A DNA stretch of 55,155 nt from UBA5614 sp034678545 (GTDB lineage Bacteria; Cloacimonadota; Cloacimonadia; Cloacimonadales; Cloacimonadaceae). A model generated the notes under the pieces. That model was given only the letters and a program-made list of their open reading frames with translations, searched no databases and was not told where the DNA came from. Position 1 is the first letter of the stretch; the number at the start of each line of letters is the position of its first letter. Location: positions 1 through 55,155 of the forward strand of contig JAXDBS010000059.1 of assembly GCA_034678545.1 (NCBI GenBank), in the 5' to 3' direction. A program made the translations under genes and the position numbers. Positions 44,805-54,469 of this stretch are shown one piece after another.

Positions 44805-47800
44805 ATGCCTGTTTCATCCACAACTGGTACACGCCTGCGGATACTGCTTCTCTTGCTGCTGACGGCAGCGGCCGGTACCCTGTGCGCCTTTGCGCCCCCG
44901 CATCCGAAAATGCAGAATCCACCGGCCTTGAGGCCTTCCCGACCCTCTGAGCGTTTCGGGCCGCACACGCGGAATAAATCCAGGTCCCTGCCCCAGAATG
45001 TTCTGGTCCTGCGGGTGCAGTTTTCCGACCTCGGTTTCCAGAACACGTCAGCCTATCCGGACAGCCTGCCCCACGACCGGACCTACTTTGAGCGCTGGAT
45101 GCTGCATCTGACTGATTTCTATGCCTCTGCTTCTCGCAACCAGTACATCCTCAATTATCATATGCCGGACCAAGTGTATGACCTGTCCAACACCATGGCC
45201 TACTACGGCGCAGATGCTTCTGACGAATACGATGCCCGCGTGCCTGAGATGCTGCAGGAAGTGATTGAAACGGCAGACGCCGAGCTGGACTTCAGCCAGT
45301 ACGATGCCATTCTCGTGATACACGCCGGGCCGGGCCAGGAATCGGATGTCAGTTCGCTCCGGCCAGGCCAGATCTGGTCCACCTTCATCACCCGCAAGGA
45401 CCTGCAGGCAGCCTTTGACGAGGAGAACGACGATTATCCGGGCCTGACGACCCAGGACGGAGTTTTCATCAAGGAGATCGTGCTGGTGCCGGAAAGCGAG
45501 TTTCAGGATTACTTCCCCCTGCCGCCGGACGAAAATTCCGCCGCTTACCTGTTCAGCATTTACGGCGTGCTCTGCCACCAGTTCGGGCATCAGCTCGGCC
45601 TGCCCACACTGTTTGACAACTACTCCAGCAATGGCGCTTCCCAGGGCATCGGCAACTGGGGCCTGATGGGCACCGGGCTGTGGAACGCCAACGGCTTTGT
45701 CCCGGCCCAGCTCAGTGCCTGGTCCAGATATTACCTGGGGTGGGAAAATGCGGTCACGGTCTCGGAGGATACTGAGGGGATCACCGTGGACCACTTTCTG
45801 GACAATAGCTCTACCGCCCACAGGCTGTACAAGCTGCCCATCTCCGACAAAGAGTATTTCCTGGTGGAGAACCGCCAGCAGAATCCCGACGGCAGCCTCG
45901 ATCCCTACACCAACCAGCCCAGTTTCACTTTCACGCTACTGGATCCTTCCGAGCAGGATTACTACCCGCCGCCGGACAGCCTGCTCCCCTATTTCAATTT
46001 CATGGAAAACCGCTATAAAGGCTGCGAGTGGGATTTCTTCCTGCCCGGGCTGGGCGGTCCCCTGCAACCTTGGGAATCCCATGCCAACGACGGTTCCGGG
46101 CTCCTGGTCTGGCACATTGACGAATACATGATCGACGCCACTTTTTCTCCCGATTTCGAAATCAACTACATCAATTATGACGCTTCTCACAAAGGAGTGG
46201 ACCTGGAAGAGGCAGACGGCATCCAGCACCTGGACACGGCCACCTTTGACTATTACAAATACGGCGGGCCTTATGACAGCTTCCGGCGCGACACTGTCAA
46301 TCCAAGCGGCGACAACGACTACTTCGGGCAGGGGACCATCACCGTTCCCAATACAGCCACGCCTGACACGACCGACTTCGTTACAGTGACCCATCTGCCG
46401 ACGGCGGAAAGCTATTACGGAGGAATCCCGCTCGAGATCTATGACATCAGCCACCCCGGCAATCAGATGTCCTTTTCCGTCCGCTTCGGCTGGAAACTGA
46501 GAACGGAATACTCTGGCCTCAACGTCCTGGACGCCTGCTCCGTTGATTATGACGCGGACGGGGAAAACGAAATTTTCTACCCCATGCCGGACGGCGGCCT
46601 GTTCATGTGGAAGGACGAAGAACCCGCGCCCGGCTTTCCCATAATAACGACTGGCAGCATTAAAAGCTATGCCTGGGACGGCGAGGCTTTCTACCTGGCC
46701 TACGGCCTGAACGAAGATTCCGGCCTGCCCATGGTCAGTTTGAAAAAGCTGCTGGGCAATGAACTGACCTCCCTGTTCACCATTGCCAACGGGAAAAAAT
46801 GGGCCGCCCCGGTCATGACTTTCGGTGATTACATAGTAATGCCGTTGCATGCCGAACTTAATCAGACCTACAATGGATGGAGCGTCGGCCTGCTGGATAA
46901 AAGCGACCTGACTGAACCCGCCCAAATCTGGGGCGGGCAGGATGACTCGCTGGCGGCCAATCTGGCCTGGTTCCGCGACAAGATTTACGCGGTCACCAAG
47001 TCCCTGGCGGACGGCAGCTATCATTTGAACGTAATGACGCAGGGAGATCCGGCGCCGGAAGTGCATGCCCTGGACATACCTGCCGATTCAACCATTTTCA
47101 GCATTTCGATCGCGCCCCTGCTGCCCGGCTCCCAAGGTGATATCATCATCCAAACACCTTACGCCGTTTACCTGACAGACCTGGCGGGCCAGGCCAGGGA
47201 AGGCTATCCGCTCATCCTGCCTTTTTTCACCGATTCCCAGGTCACGTTCAGCGATACGGACAAAAACGGCACCCTGGATTACCTGGTGAGCGGGGAGAAC
47301 ACCTTTGCCGTCTATGACCACAGCGGCGGGAACATGCTGACCAACTTCACGGGAGTCGGGATGGAGGACAGCCTGTTCGTCACTTCGGGCATCCTGTCGG
47401 GGGACCTGGATGGAGACGGCCGGGTGGAATACATCGGCGCTTTCTCACGCAACCGTTTGGCCGCCTTTGAGGACAACCAGAGATATATGACAGGCTTTCC
47501 CACCTCCCAGTCCGACCGCAGCCGCAACCTGCCTTTCGTGCACAGGGCTTCGGACGGGAATGTCTATGCCTGGCTGGCCACCGACAACGGCAAGATCTAC
47601 CGTTCCGCGCTGCCGCAAGAAGCCCTGGACGGCCTTGATCCAAACTGGTATTGCCGCTTTGCCAATCTGCAAAGGACTTCCTCCCGGGAGGCGGCCAACC
47701 TGCCCAACCAATACGCCACTATTTCCTTCTTCGTCCCGGGCGAGACCTATGTCTTCCCCAATCCGCTGCGGCCCATATATGAACAGGAGCTGACCTTCCA

Positions 47801-48011
47801 GATCATGACCAGCCAAACAGCCGAAGTGGAGGTTTCCGTCTTTGACATCAGGGGCCATCTCCTGCACAGGCAGAATGTGGACTGCCAGGCTTATCTCCAG
47901 AACAGGGAAGCTGTGCAGTTCCCGGCCGGCCGCCTCTCCAGCGGAGTGTATCTGGCCGTGTTCAAATCCGGCGATCACGTCAAACGCATCAGATTTGCGG
48001 TTGAGAAATAG
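44805..48011 (+). CDS. M6-like (immune-inhibitor-A-type) secreted metalloprotease homologue, catalytic Glu replaced
   Basis: 1068 aa. The signal peptide ends near residue 29. The metzincin-type domain has the first zinc segment as GVLCHQFGHQLGLPTLFDNY (His258, His262) and the downstream Met-turn GIGNWGLMGTGLWN. In active M6 peptidases the motif is HExxH; here residue 259 is Gln (codon CAG at 45579-45581), so the general base is lost. FG-GAP/VCBS-like repeats (GDLDGDGRVEYIGAF) follow from about residue 866, and the C-terminal domain starts with FPNPLRP near residue 984. It is the first gene of a three-gene operon with a PorV-like barrel and a subtilisin-like protease. Confidence 0.85.
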   Translation: MPVSSTTGTRLRILLLLLLTAAAGTLCAFAPPHPKMQNPPALRPSRPSERFGPHTRNKSRSLPQNVLVLRVQFSDLGFQNTSAYPDSLPHDRTYFERWMLHLTDFYASASRNQYILNYHMPDQVYDLSNTMAYYGADASDEYDARVPEMLQEVIETADAELDFSQYDAILVIHAGPGQESDVSSLRPGQIWSTFITRKDLQAAFDEENDDYPGLTTQDGVFIKEIVLVPESEFQDYFPLPPDENSAAYLFSIYGVLCHQFGHQLGLPTLFDNYSSNGASQGIGNWGLMGTGLWNANGFVPAQLSAWSRYYLGWENAVTVSEDTEGITVDHFLDNSSTAHRLYKLPISDKEYFLVENRQQNPDGSLDPYTNQPSFTFTLLDPSEQDYYPPPDSLLPYFNFMENRYKGCEWDFFLPGLGGPLQPWESHANDGSGLLVWHIDEYMIDATFSPDFEINYINYDASHKGVDLEEADGIQHLDTATFDYYKYGGPYDSFRRDTVNPSGDNDYFGQGTITVPNTATPDTTDFVTVTHLPTAESYYGGIPLEIYDISHPGNQMSFSVRFGWKLRTEYSGLNVLDACSVDYDADGENEIFYPMPDGGLFMWKDEEPAPGFPIITTGSIKSYAWDGEAFYLAYGLNEDSGLPMVSLKKLLGNELTSLFTIANGKKWAAPVMTFGDYIVMPLHAELNQTYNGWSVGLLDKSDLTEPAQIWGGQDDSLAANLAWFRDKIYAVTKSLADGSYHLNVMTQGDPAPEVHALDIPADSTIFSISIAPLLPGSQGDIIIQTPYAVYLTDLAGQAREGYPLILPFFTDSQVTFSDTDKNGTLDYLVSGENTFAVYDHSGGNMLTNFTGVGMEDSLFVTSGILSGDLDGDGRVEYIGAFSRNRLAAFEDNQRYMTGFPTSQSDRSRNLPFVHRASDGNVYAWLATDNGKIYRSALPQEALDGLDPNWYCRFANLQRTSSREAANLPNQYATISFFVPGETYVFPNPLRPIYEQELTFQIMTSQTAEVEVSVFDIRGHLLHRQNVDCQAYLQNREAVQFPAGRLSSGVYLAVFKSGDHVKRIRFAVEK

Positions 48012-48035
48012 AGAATCTTTCCGAGGAGGCAATCC

Positions 48036-48935
48036 ATGCGGATCAGAACCCTCATCCTGATACTGGCGCTCCTGCCCCTGGCGGCGTTCGCCATCAATTC
48101 CAACGCCGGCGAGTACGGCTTCCAGTTCCTGCAGATTCCGGCCAATCCGATTTCGGCAGCCCTGGCGGGAAACGGCGTCTACGGCTTAGGCCAGGCCGGC
48201 TCTTTCTTGAACAATCCTGCCGCCAACCTGATGGAGGAGCGCTTTAGCCTCAGCGTGCAGCACACCCTCTGGCTGGTGGACACCAACTTTACCCAGCTGG
48301 TCTATTCGAACAGCAACCGCAGCCGGCATTTCGGCCTGGCCGCCCGGGTGCTGGATTACGGAGAGATCGAGATCAGGGACGACGCCGCCAACGTCATCGG
48401 CAACTACCATCCCCTGGATGCCAGCCTGACGGCCAGTTACGGCTTGCGCTTGTGGCCCGACCATCTGCTGGGGCTCAACGCCAGCCTGGTCTATGAAAAG
48501 CTGGACACCTCCTCCAGCTATGGCCTCAGCGCTGACCTCGGATACGTATTTCTGACCCCCGTCACCAATGCCATACTTTTCACCTCGGCCCGCAACCTAG
48601 GCCTGACCTCCAAGATGGATGACGAAACTGTCAAACTGCCCATCACCTTTGAGTGTGGATTAGGATACTCCTACCCGCTGGACGGAGTAAAAATCTCTTC
48701 TCAGCTGGCCATGAACAAAGCTGTGGATACTGATGTGCGAGCCACCCTGGGCGCTGAACTGGCCTTTCGCCAGGTCCTGACGCTGAGGCTGGGCTACAAA
48801 TTCAATTACGACGAGGAAAGCCTCACAGCCGGGCTCGGGATCAGCTGGCTGAATCTGGACATCGATTACGGTTGGAGCGCCAACACGGACCGGCTGGAGG
48901 ACACCCACTCCTTCGGCGTAACCTACAACTTTTAA
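48036..48935 (+). CDS. PorV/PorQ-like outer-membrane beta-barrel
   Basis: 299 aa. Signal peptide residues 1-19 (TLILILALLPLAAFA). The mature N-terminus GEYGFQFLQIPANPISAALAGNGVYGLGQAGSFLNNPAANL matches the PorV/Q (UPF0164-like) start, equivalent to the plug of FadL barrels, and the protein ends in a terminal Phe (VTYNF). In T9SS bacteria PorV shuttles cargo with CTD tails from the translocon to the attachment complex. GAGGAGG lies 6 bases upstream. It sits between two secreted proteases carrying the C-terminal tail, 24 and 9 bases away, which suggests it handles them. Confidence 0.82.
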   Translation: MRIRTLILILALLPLAAFAINSNAGEYGFQFLQIPANPISAALAGNGVYGLGQAGSFLNNPAANLMEERFSLSVQHTLWLVDTNFTQLVYSNSNRSRHFGLAARVLDYGEIEIRDDAANVIGNYHPLDASLTASYGLRLWPDHLLGLNASLVYEKLDTSSSYGLSADLGYVFLTPVTNAILFTSARNLGLTSKMDDETVKLPITFECGLGYSYPLDGVKISSQLAMNKAVDTDVRATLGAELAFRQVLTLRLGYKFNYDEESLTAGLGISWLNLDIDYGWSANTDRLEDTHSFGVTYNF

Positions 48936-48944
48936 GGTCGGGTC

Positions 48945-51900
48945 ATGAAATACCGGACACTTTTGCTGGTCATCCTGCTGATCGCTGTTTCCAGCGGCAT
49001 GGCGGCCTTGGATCACACTCCCGGCCAGCTCCTCTTTAAAACGGCGCGCAGCCTGGAGATCCAGCGCGGCAGGACCGGCCTCACAGAATTCGACTCCTTT
49101 CTGGACCAGGTGCAGGCTATGTCGGTCAGGCCCGTGAAAGGCATGCCCGGCAGCCGCTGGTTTGCCGCCGACCTGGCTCAGGAACCTGACTGGACCGCCA
49201 TCCGCAGCGGCCAGAAAAGCTTTGACGGCATTGATATCATCCAGCCAAACTACCTCAACCGGATGCATGTTACGCCCAACGATCCCTGGTACACACTGCA
49301 GCAGATGCATCTGGTCAATCTGCCCGAAGCCTGGAACTACACCACCGGCAGTTCCATGATCCTTGCCGGAGTGGTTGATTCAGGCATCCTCAAGGACCAT
49401 CCCGACCTTCAGAACAACATCTATTACAATCCCAACGAGATTCCCGACAACGGCATTGACGACGACAACAACGGCTACATTGACGATTACTGCGGCTGGG
49501 ATTTCGCCGATGCGCCCGAACTCTATGACCAGGCCCTGGGCGATTATCTGGAACAGGACAATGACGTTACGGACGAAAACTTCCACGGCACGCACGTCTC
49601 CGGCATCCTGGGCGCCGTCTCCAACAACGGAGTAGGCGTGAGCGGCGTCTGCTGGTCAGTCAAGCTGCTGCCCCTGCGGGCCGGGTTCCGCACCACTTCC
49701 GGCACGGGTTTCCTGCAGGACGACGATGCCGCCGCCGCCATCATTTATGGAGCTGACATGGGCTGCAGCGTCATGAACCTGAGCTGGGGCGACGCCAATT
49801 ATTCCGCCATCATTGCCGACGCCTGCCAATACGCCTATGAACGCGGCATCGTGCTGGTCGCTTCGGCGGGCAACGATCCAGGGCCCTACCTAAGTTATCC
49901 CGCCAAGCTGTCCTGCGTCATTTCTGTCGGCGCCATCGATCCCTACCGAAACCTGGCCGGCTTTTCCAGTTATGGCCAGGAACTCGACCTGGTGGCGCCC
50001 GGGCAGGAGATCTACAGCACCTACAAGCTGGAGGGAGTTGACCAGTACATGCAGATGTCAGGCACTTCGATGTCCTCGCCTTTCGTGGCCGGCAGCGTGG
50101 CTTTGCTCAAATCCCTGCAACCCAACCTCAGCCCCGACGAGGTCCGCGCCTGCCTTCTTTCCTCAACGGACGATCTGGGCGACGACGGCTTTGACATCAG
50201 ATTCGGACACGGCCTTTTGAATGTCCAAAAGCTGCTTGAAAACACCAGTTCGCCTTTCGTTTCAGTCACCTATCCGGCCGACAACATCGGCATCTCTGAA
50301 GATTTCGACATCATCGGAACCGTCTCCGGCGAAAACTTTTTCCGCTATACTGTGATGTGCGCCCTGACCTCAGGCGAAAACGGCCTGATCTGGAAGGACG
50401 TGGAAAACACCACCACCCTTCCCACTCATCATTATGCCCAAGTGGAAAACGGCGTCATCGCCCGTTTCAACGTGCACGAAAACATGCAGGAGGGGCAGTA
50501 TCTGATCCGCATCACCTACGAAGGCTGGGACGGATCAGTCTACAACCTGTTCCGGACAGTCAATCTGGACCGCTCCATCCCCTACATGCGGACCGAGACC
50601 TTCTCCATCCTCAAGCGCTATGACGGCCAGAACGTCAGATTCTATGCCGGCGCTCTCTTCAATGAGCCGGTCCGGTCGGAGCTAATCCTGCGGGACAGCG
50701 GCCAGAACGTCTTCACCATCTATCCCGCCAAGACTGACTCCCTGCAGGTCTGGGCCCTGCCAAACACGGTCGCGCCCGGGCCCGTCAGCGCCGAGATTAT
50801 TGCCACCAACAACAGCAACCTGACCTATCACTCGCCTGTCATGAACGATGTCGCCGAGATCGTTTACGAACTTGTCCCCACTTACGGGTATGAACCTCAG
50901 GAAGCAGGCGGCGCCCTCGTCACGCTCAACCGCTTTCATGATTTCAACGAGAACGGCCTGCCGGAATTTCTGGCTATGGAACTGCCCGCCTCCGGCTACG
51001 GCAATGTCAAATTCTACGAGTTTGCCGCAGGCGAATTGAATCCCACTTATTCCTACACCAGCAAATTCATGCCCCTGGACATGGGGACCACCAACGACGC
51101 CGGCCAGGAAGTGCTCGGCCTCAACCTCGATACGGTCTCCCTTTATGAAACTCTGGGTTCCAGTCTCTACCCTTCAGCTTCGATCTGGTCGGCCAACGGC
51201 ATTTCCGGAGGCACTTTGTCCGACTACAGCGGCGACGGGATAAAGGACATCCTGTTGGTCCAGAACCTCCCCGCGGAAAGGGTGGTCCAGCTTTACCGCC
51301 GGCTCAGCCTCAACGAGGTCTCGCAGCCCAAGATAACCCTACGCAACAACACTCCGACTACGCTCAGGAACATGTTCGTCCCCACCGTCATCGTCCAGAA
51401 CCTGGACGGCGACAACCGGCCTGACATCCTGACCGCGGACACCGATGGGGACGTCATGATCTTTGAAGCGACCAGTTCCACTGAGGCCGAAATGACCTGG
51501 GGGCGCCGCCTCGCCGTGGGTAACACTTATTATCTCACTACGGGAGATTTCGACGGCAACGGCACCACCGATTTCCTGGTGGGGGGATATCACACCGACG
51601 TGCTCGACCCCAACCAGAACTACTGGTTCTTCGAGGGCTACACCCGCTCCGGAAACAACCAATACGCCAGCATGGGATATTTCCAGTTCAACCAGGTAAT
51701 GTCCCAGAATGCCGTCCAATCCTATGACCTGGACGGCGACGGCCGCCACGAGATCATCCTAGCCCTCTCGCCCAACCTCTATGTGGTTAAATTCACCGAC
51801 GCCGAATTCAAACCCGTCTTTTACGGAAACAGCAACCGGACCTACCAGATCGCTGTCTGGACACAGGATGGAACCCCGCATTTCATGACCAACCGGACCG

Positions 51901-53120
51901 GTTCCGACGACGATGTAAAAGCCTGCGTCTGGACCAGCCAGACACCCTTTACCGGCCCGCCGACCCCGGCCAACCTGACCGTCACGCCCGTCGGCGAAAG
52001 CAGGGTCGAACTAAGTTGGCAGGACAGCGGCGCCCATTACTACCGCGTCTTCCGCCGCGAAGGGGAGCAGCCGTCCCAACTGCTGGAAGAGGTTTATGAC
52101 ACCGCCTGGTCCGATCTCTCAGTCCTGGAGGGGGTCACCTATTACTATGCGGTCTCAGCCTGGGACAGCAGTTTCAACCCTTCCGAAAGCTACCCCACCC
52201 AATGGCTGGAGACCACGCCCATGCCCCAGCCCATGGTCACCGAGATCTCCATGATCGGCGCCAGCGAACTGCGCGTCGTCTTCAACCAGCCCATGTCCAG
52301 CGCCATCCTCAATCCCGGCTGCTTCCGCGTGGACCATGAGATGGGAAATCCCCTCTCCGTCAACAGCGTCCTCAACCAGACAGGCATCCAGCTCCGCTTC
52401 CGGAGCATCTTCCACGATCCCGGCGAACCCTACACACTCTATCTTTCAAACATCACGGGCATGACAGGAGTAGCACCCTCCCAGACCCAATACACCTTCG
52501 GCTATAACCCGGATTACACCGCTCCCTACATCCTCGGGGCGGAGGTCCAGCCCGGCAACAAATCTGTCCGCGTTACCATCAGCGAGCCTGTCCTGGAACA
52601 GACCGCCGGGCAGATCGGCAATTACGAGCTTGTCCTGCCCATCAACGACAGCGACAACAGCATTTCTGCCGTCCAGGCGGAGGGGGAATTCATAACCGTG
52701 ACTTTCGCGCACGAACTTAAATTCTCCAACCAGCTCTACTATCTCATCCTGCGCAACATCACCGACCTCGCCTTCAATCCCCTCATCCCCAACCAGAACA
52801 TCTGCAGCTTCTACCGGTCCGACATCAACAGTTTGGATCGCGTGGTCGCCTACCCCAACCCCGTCAAATACGGCGAGTATCACCAGGTCAACTTCATGAA
52901 TTTCCCGCCCGACCGCAAAGGCAAAATCGCCATTTACAACACCTCCGGCGACCTCGTCTATGAAGCCGGGATCGGTCCCTTCAATCCCGGCGCCGGCAAG
53001 ATCTCTCACCAGTGGGACCTGCGTAACAAATCAGGCCGCCGCGTCTCCTCCGGCATCTACTACTACGTCATCCGGATGGGCGGCGAGACCAAAAAAGGGA
53101 AGATCGCCGTACTCAACTGA
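48945..53120 (+). CDS. Secreted subtilisin-like protease (S8) with FG-GAP, FN3-like and Por-type C-terminal domains
   Basis: 1391 aa. Signal peptide residues 1-21 (LLLVILLIAVSSGMAA). The S8 triad is complete: Asp145 in GVVDSGI, His214 in FHGTHVSG, Ser375 in GTSMSSP, with oxyanion Asn310 in SAGND. After residue 430 come an Ig-like region and FG-GAP/VCBS-like repeats (DLDGDGRHEIIL and similar). FN3-like and Ig-like parts follow, then a C-terminal domain with YPNPVKYG near residue 1303 and SGIYYYVIRMGGE. It is likely exported and attached or released at the outer surface. The ribosome site (AAGG-TCGGG) is only moderate, and the gene begins 9 bases after the PorV-like gene. Confidence 0.92.
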   Translation: MKYRTLLLVILLIAVSSGMAALDHTPGQLLFKTARSLEIQRGRTGLTEFDSFLDQVQAMSVRPVKGMPGSRWFAADLAQEPDWTAIRSGQKSFDGIDIIQPNYLNRMHVTPNDPWYTLQQMHLVNLPEAWNYTTGSSMILAGVVDSGILKDHPDLQNNIYYNPNEIPDNGIDDDNNGYIDDYCGWDFADAPELYDQALGDYLEQDNDVTDENFHGTHVSGILGAVSNNGVGVSGVCWSVKLLPLRAGFRTTSGTGFLQDDDAAAAIIYGADMGCSVMNLSWGDANYSAIIADACQYAYERGIVLVASAGNDPGPYLSYPAKLSCVISVGAIDPYRNLAGFSSYGQELDLVAPGQEIYSTYKLEGVDQYMQMSGTSMSSPFVAGSVALLKSLQPNLSPDEVRACLLSSTDDLGDDGFDIRFGHGLLNVQKLLENTSSPFVSVTYPADNIGISEDFDIIGTVSGENFFRYTVMCALTSGENGLIWKDVENTTTLPTHHYAQVENGVIARFNVHENMQEGQYLIRITYEGWDGSVYNLFRTVNLDRSIPYMRTETFSILKRYDGQNVRFYAGALFNEPVRSELILRDSGQNVFTIYPAKTDSLQVWALPNTVAPGPVSAEIIATNNSNLTYHSPVMNDVAEIVYELVPTYGYEPQEAGGALVTLNRFHDFNENGLPEFLAMELPASGYGNVKFYEFAAGELNPTYSYTSKFMPLDMGTTNDAGQEVLGLNLDTVSLYETLGSSLYPSASIWSANGISGGTLSDYSGDGIKDILLVQNLPAERVVQLYRRLSLNEVSQPKITLRNNTPTTLRNMFVPTVIVQNLDGDNRPDILTADTDGDVMIFEATSSTEAEMTWGRRLAVGNTYYLTTGDFDGNGTTDFLVGGYHTDVLDPNQNYWFFEGYTRSGNNQYASMGYFQFNQVMSQNAVQSYDLDGDGRHEIILALSPNLYVVKFTDAEFKPVFYGNSNRTYQIAVWTQDGTPHFMTNRTGSDDDVKACVWTSQTPFTGPPTPANLTVTPVGESRVELSWQDSGAHYYRVFRREGEQPSQLLEEVYDTAWSDLSVLEGVTYYYAVSAWDSSFNPSESYPTQWLETTPMPQPMVTEISMIGASELRVVFNQPMSSAILNPGCFRVDHEMGNPLSVNSVLNQTGIQLRFRSIFHDPGEPYTLYLSNITGMTGVAPSQTQYTFGYNPDYTAPYILGAEVQPGNKSVRVTISEPVLEQTAGQIGNYELVLPINDSDNSISAVQAEGEFITVTFAHELKFSNQLYYLILRNITDLAFNPLIPNQNICSFYRSDINSLDRVVAYPNPVKYGEYHQVNFMNFPPDRKGKIAIYNTSGDLVYEAGIGPFNPGAGKISHQWDLRNKSGRRVSSGIYYYVIRMGGETKKGKIAVLN

Positions 53121-53557
53121 TTTGGCCCGACGCGTTTTTTTTCACTGGTCAGGCGCCTTTACCCCGGCTTTTGTCATGAGGATTAAATCTCTCTGATTAG
53201 TCCTCTTCGAGAATATATTCCCGTAACTCTTCCCGTTTTTGCCTGAAAGGTCTCTCCTGCTTCGCCCCGGGAAGCATTACTTACCCATTACGGACTGAGT
53301 CCGTATTGGGTCCGTAATGGGTAAGTAATGCTATCAAGAGCGAAGGCAGCCAAGCACGGAAATCAGACCGGGATGTGGCAGATGCCTTTCCGGAGTCGGA
53401 TAACGGCCACAGCGGGATAAAGCAGTTGACAGAAATGGCGCAACTGCTCTTTAATGAAATGGAGATTCCGGACGGGGGCAAGCAGCTGACGGGCTGGCTT
53501 GCTTTACTGCCATAGGATTTTACAGCTATAGAACGTTGTTGCATAGAGGATAAAATA
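53121..53557. other. 437-bp gene-free gap holding family A copy 3
   Basis: After the protease stop there is an 8-T run (53135-53142) without a good hairpin, then a GAGGATTAAAT / ATTAGTCCTC hairpin near 53178-53206, then the repeat. An overlapping minus-strand frame (53281-53682) covers the repeat and shows no family features. Confidence 0.6.
53248..53338 (+). repeat. Family A repeat, copy 3
   Basis: From aggtct to the duplicated gtccgta-tggg block it aligns with copy 1 at about nine bases in ten, including the 21-base arm cattacttacccattacgga plus c with no change. The right end gtaagtaatgct matches copy 2's arm instead, so copies are mosaics of the same units. Confidence 0.85.
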
Positions 53558-53812
53558 ATGATCTCGGGAAAATTCCTGCTGCACCTGGTCCTGTCGTTCC
53601 TGGTGAACTTCATCTTCTGGGCTTGGCAACTGCTGAGCCTGGCCTTTCTGGGCAACATTAAAACCTGGCTCGCGCCGGCCATCCTGATCGGCTTGGCCGT
53701 TTACGCTGTCTGGCGCCTGCAGGACGACGAAAACCGCCGGGCCTACCTGGCGGGGCTGGGCGCTTCGCTGCTGCTGGTCCTGATCATCAAGGGGCTGACC
53801 CTGTTGGTGTAA
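53558..53812 (+). CDS. Small membrane protein, 84 aa
   Basis: Three hydrophobic stretches (LHLVLSFLVNFIFWAWQLL, IKTWLAPAILIGLAVYAVW, AGLGASLLLVLIIKGLTLL) make it a small integral membrane protein. The last 20 residues match the paralogue at 54061 (LLLVLIIKGLTLLV against LLIALVYKGITLL). GAGG lies 8-9 bases before the ATG. No named family recognised. Two tandem paralogues next to leuS are probably a local duplication. Confidence 0.65.
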   Translation: MISGKFLLHLVLSFLVNFIFWAWQLLSLAFLGNIKTWLAPAILIGLAVYAVWRLQDDENRRAYLAGLGASLLLVLIIKGLTLLV

Positions 53813-53852
53813 GATCCAATGCTGTTTTCTGCCGTGACCGTGCATTTTCTAC

Positions 53853-54000
53853 ACGAAGTCCGTTTTGCCCTTGATTCGGCTCACTCTTGGAAAGAATCGC
53901 CGGCAAAAAGGACTCCGGCAAGTAAAGGAGTCCTGAATTCCAATGTTAATGAAAGTGGTCAGTCATACTCCAGGGAATTCCGGACTTCGGATCGCACAGG
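53853..54000 (+). repeat. Repeat region with 21-bp sequence shared with 36705
   Basis: The 21-base sequence at 53853-53873 is identical to 36705-36725. To its right, AGGAGTCCTGAATTCC near 53926-53941 faces GGAATTCCGGACTTC near 53973-53988 as an interrupted inverted repeat. The other locus has related words (GGAGTCCTTGATTCC and GGAATCACGGACTTC) at 36630-36688. So both loci carry the same arrangement, in different order. Confidence 0.65.
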
Positions 54001-54060
54001 TAGAATCTGTTTGACATTGTTATTGAGAAGATAGGTTTTGCTTAACACAAGGAAGGAATC

Positions 54061-54324
54061 ATGTCGCGGCGCTTTGTCCTGACCATAATCATATCCTTTG
54101 TTCTGGTCCTGGCCTCGCTGGTTGTCTTTATCCTGCTTCGCCAGGGCTGGCTTTTCTCCTGGCTCCGGTGGGTGTGGGGTCCGCTTTTCATACTCTGCGT
54201 GGGGGTTGACGCATCCCTCAGAGGCAGGCTTTTCGATCCATCCGAACCGGCCCTGGGCGTGCTGATCGGCCTGGGTGCCAATCTCCTGATCGCTTTGGTC
54301 TATAAAGGCATCACCTTGCTTTAA
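54061..54324 (+). CDS. Small membrane protein, 87 aa, paralogue of the 84-aa protein
   Basis: Two strong hydrophobic segments (LTIIISFVLVLASLVVFILL and FSWLRWVWGPLFILCVGV) plus the shared C-terminal segment (GANLLIALVYKGITLL). AAGGAAGG precedes the ATG by 5-6 bases. A TTGACA box at 54011-54016 may start its transcript. Function unknown. Confidence 0.65.
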   Translation: MSRRFVLTIIISFVLVLASLVVFILLRQGWLFSWLRWVWGPLFILCVGVDASLRGRLFDPSEPALGVLIGLGANLLIALVYKGITLL

Positions 54325-54469
54325 TCGGGAAATTGGAATGGAATTCTAGACACCGGAGACAATAAGCACAATCCTCTTGACAAATGCCTTTGCCTTTAAA
54401 TCCGTGTATGATGCTGTAATATAAGCAAGTTGTGTTTATTACAGCCAATACCGGCAGTGGAGGAAAAGG

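Noticed and set aside
53121..53150. Terminator after the S8 protease
   Set aside because: An 8-T run is present but no convincing stem precedes it.
53281..53682. 133-residue minus-strand frame
   Set aside because: It crosses family A copy 3 and overlaps the small membrane protein gene; no motif.
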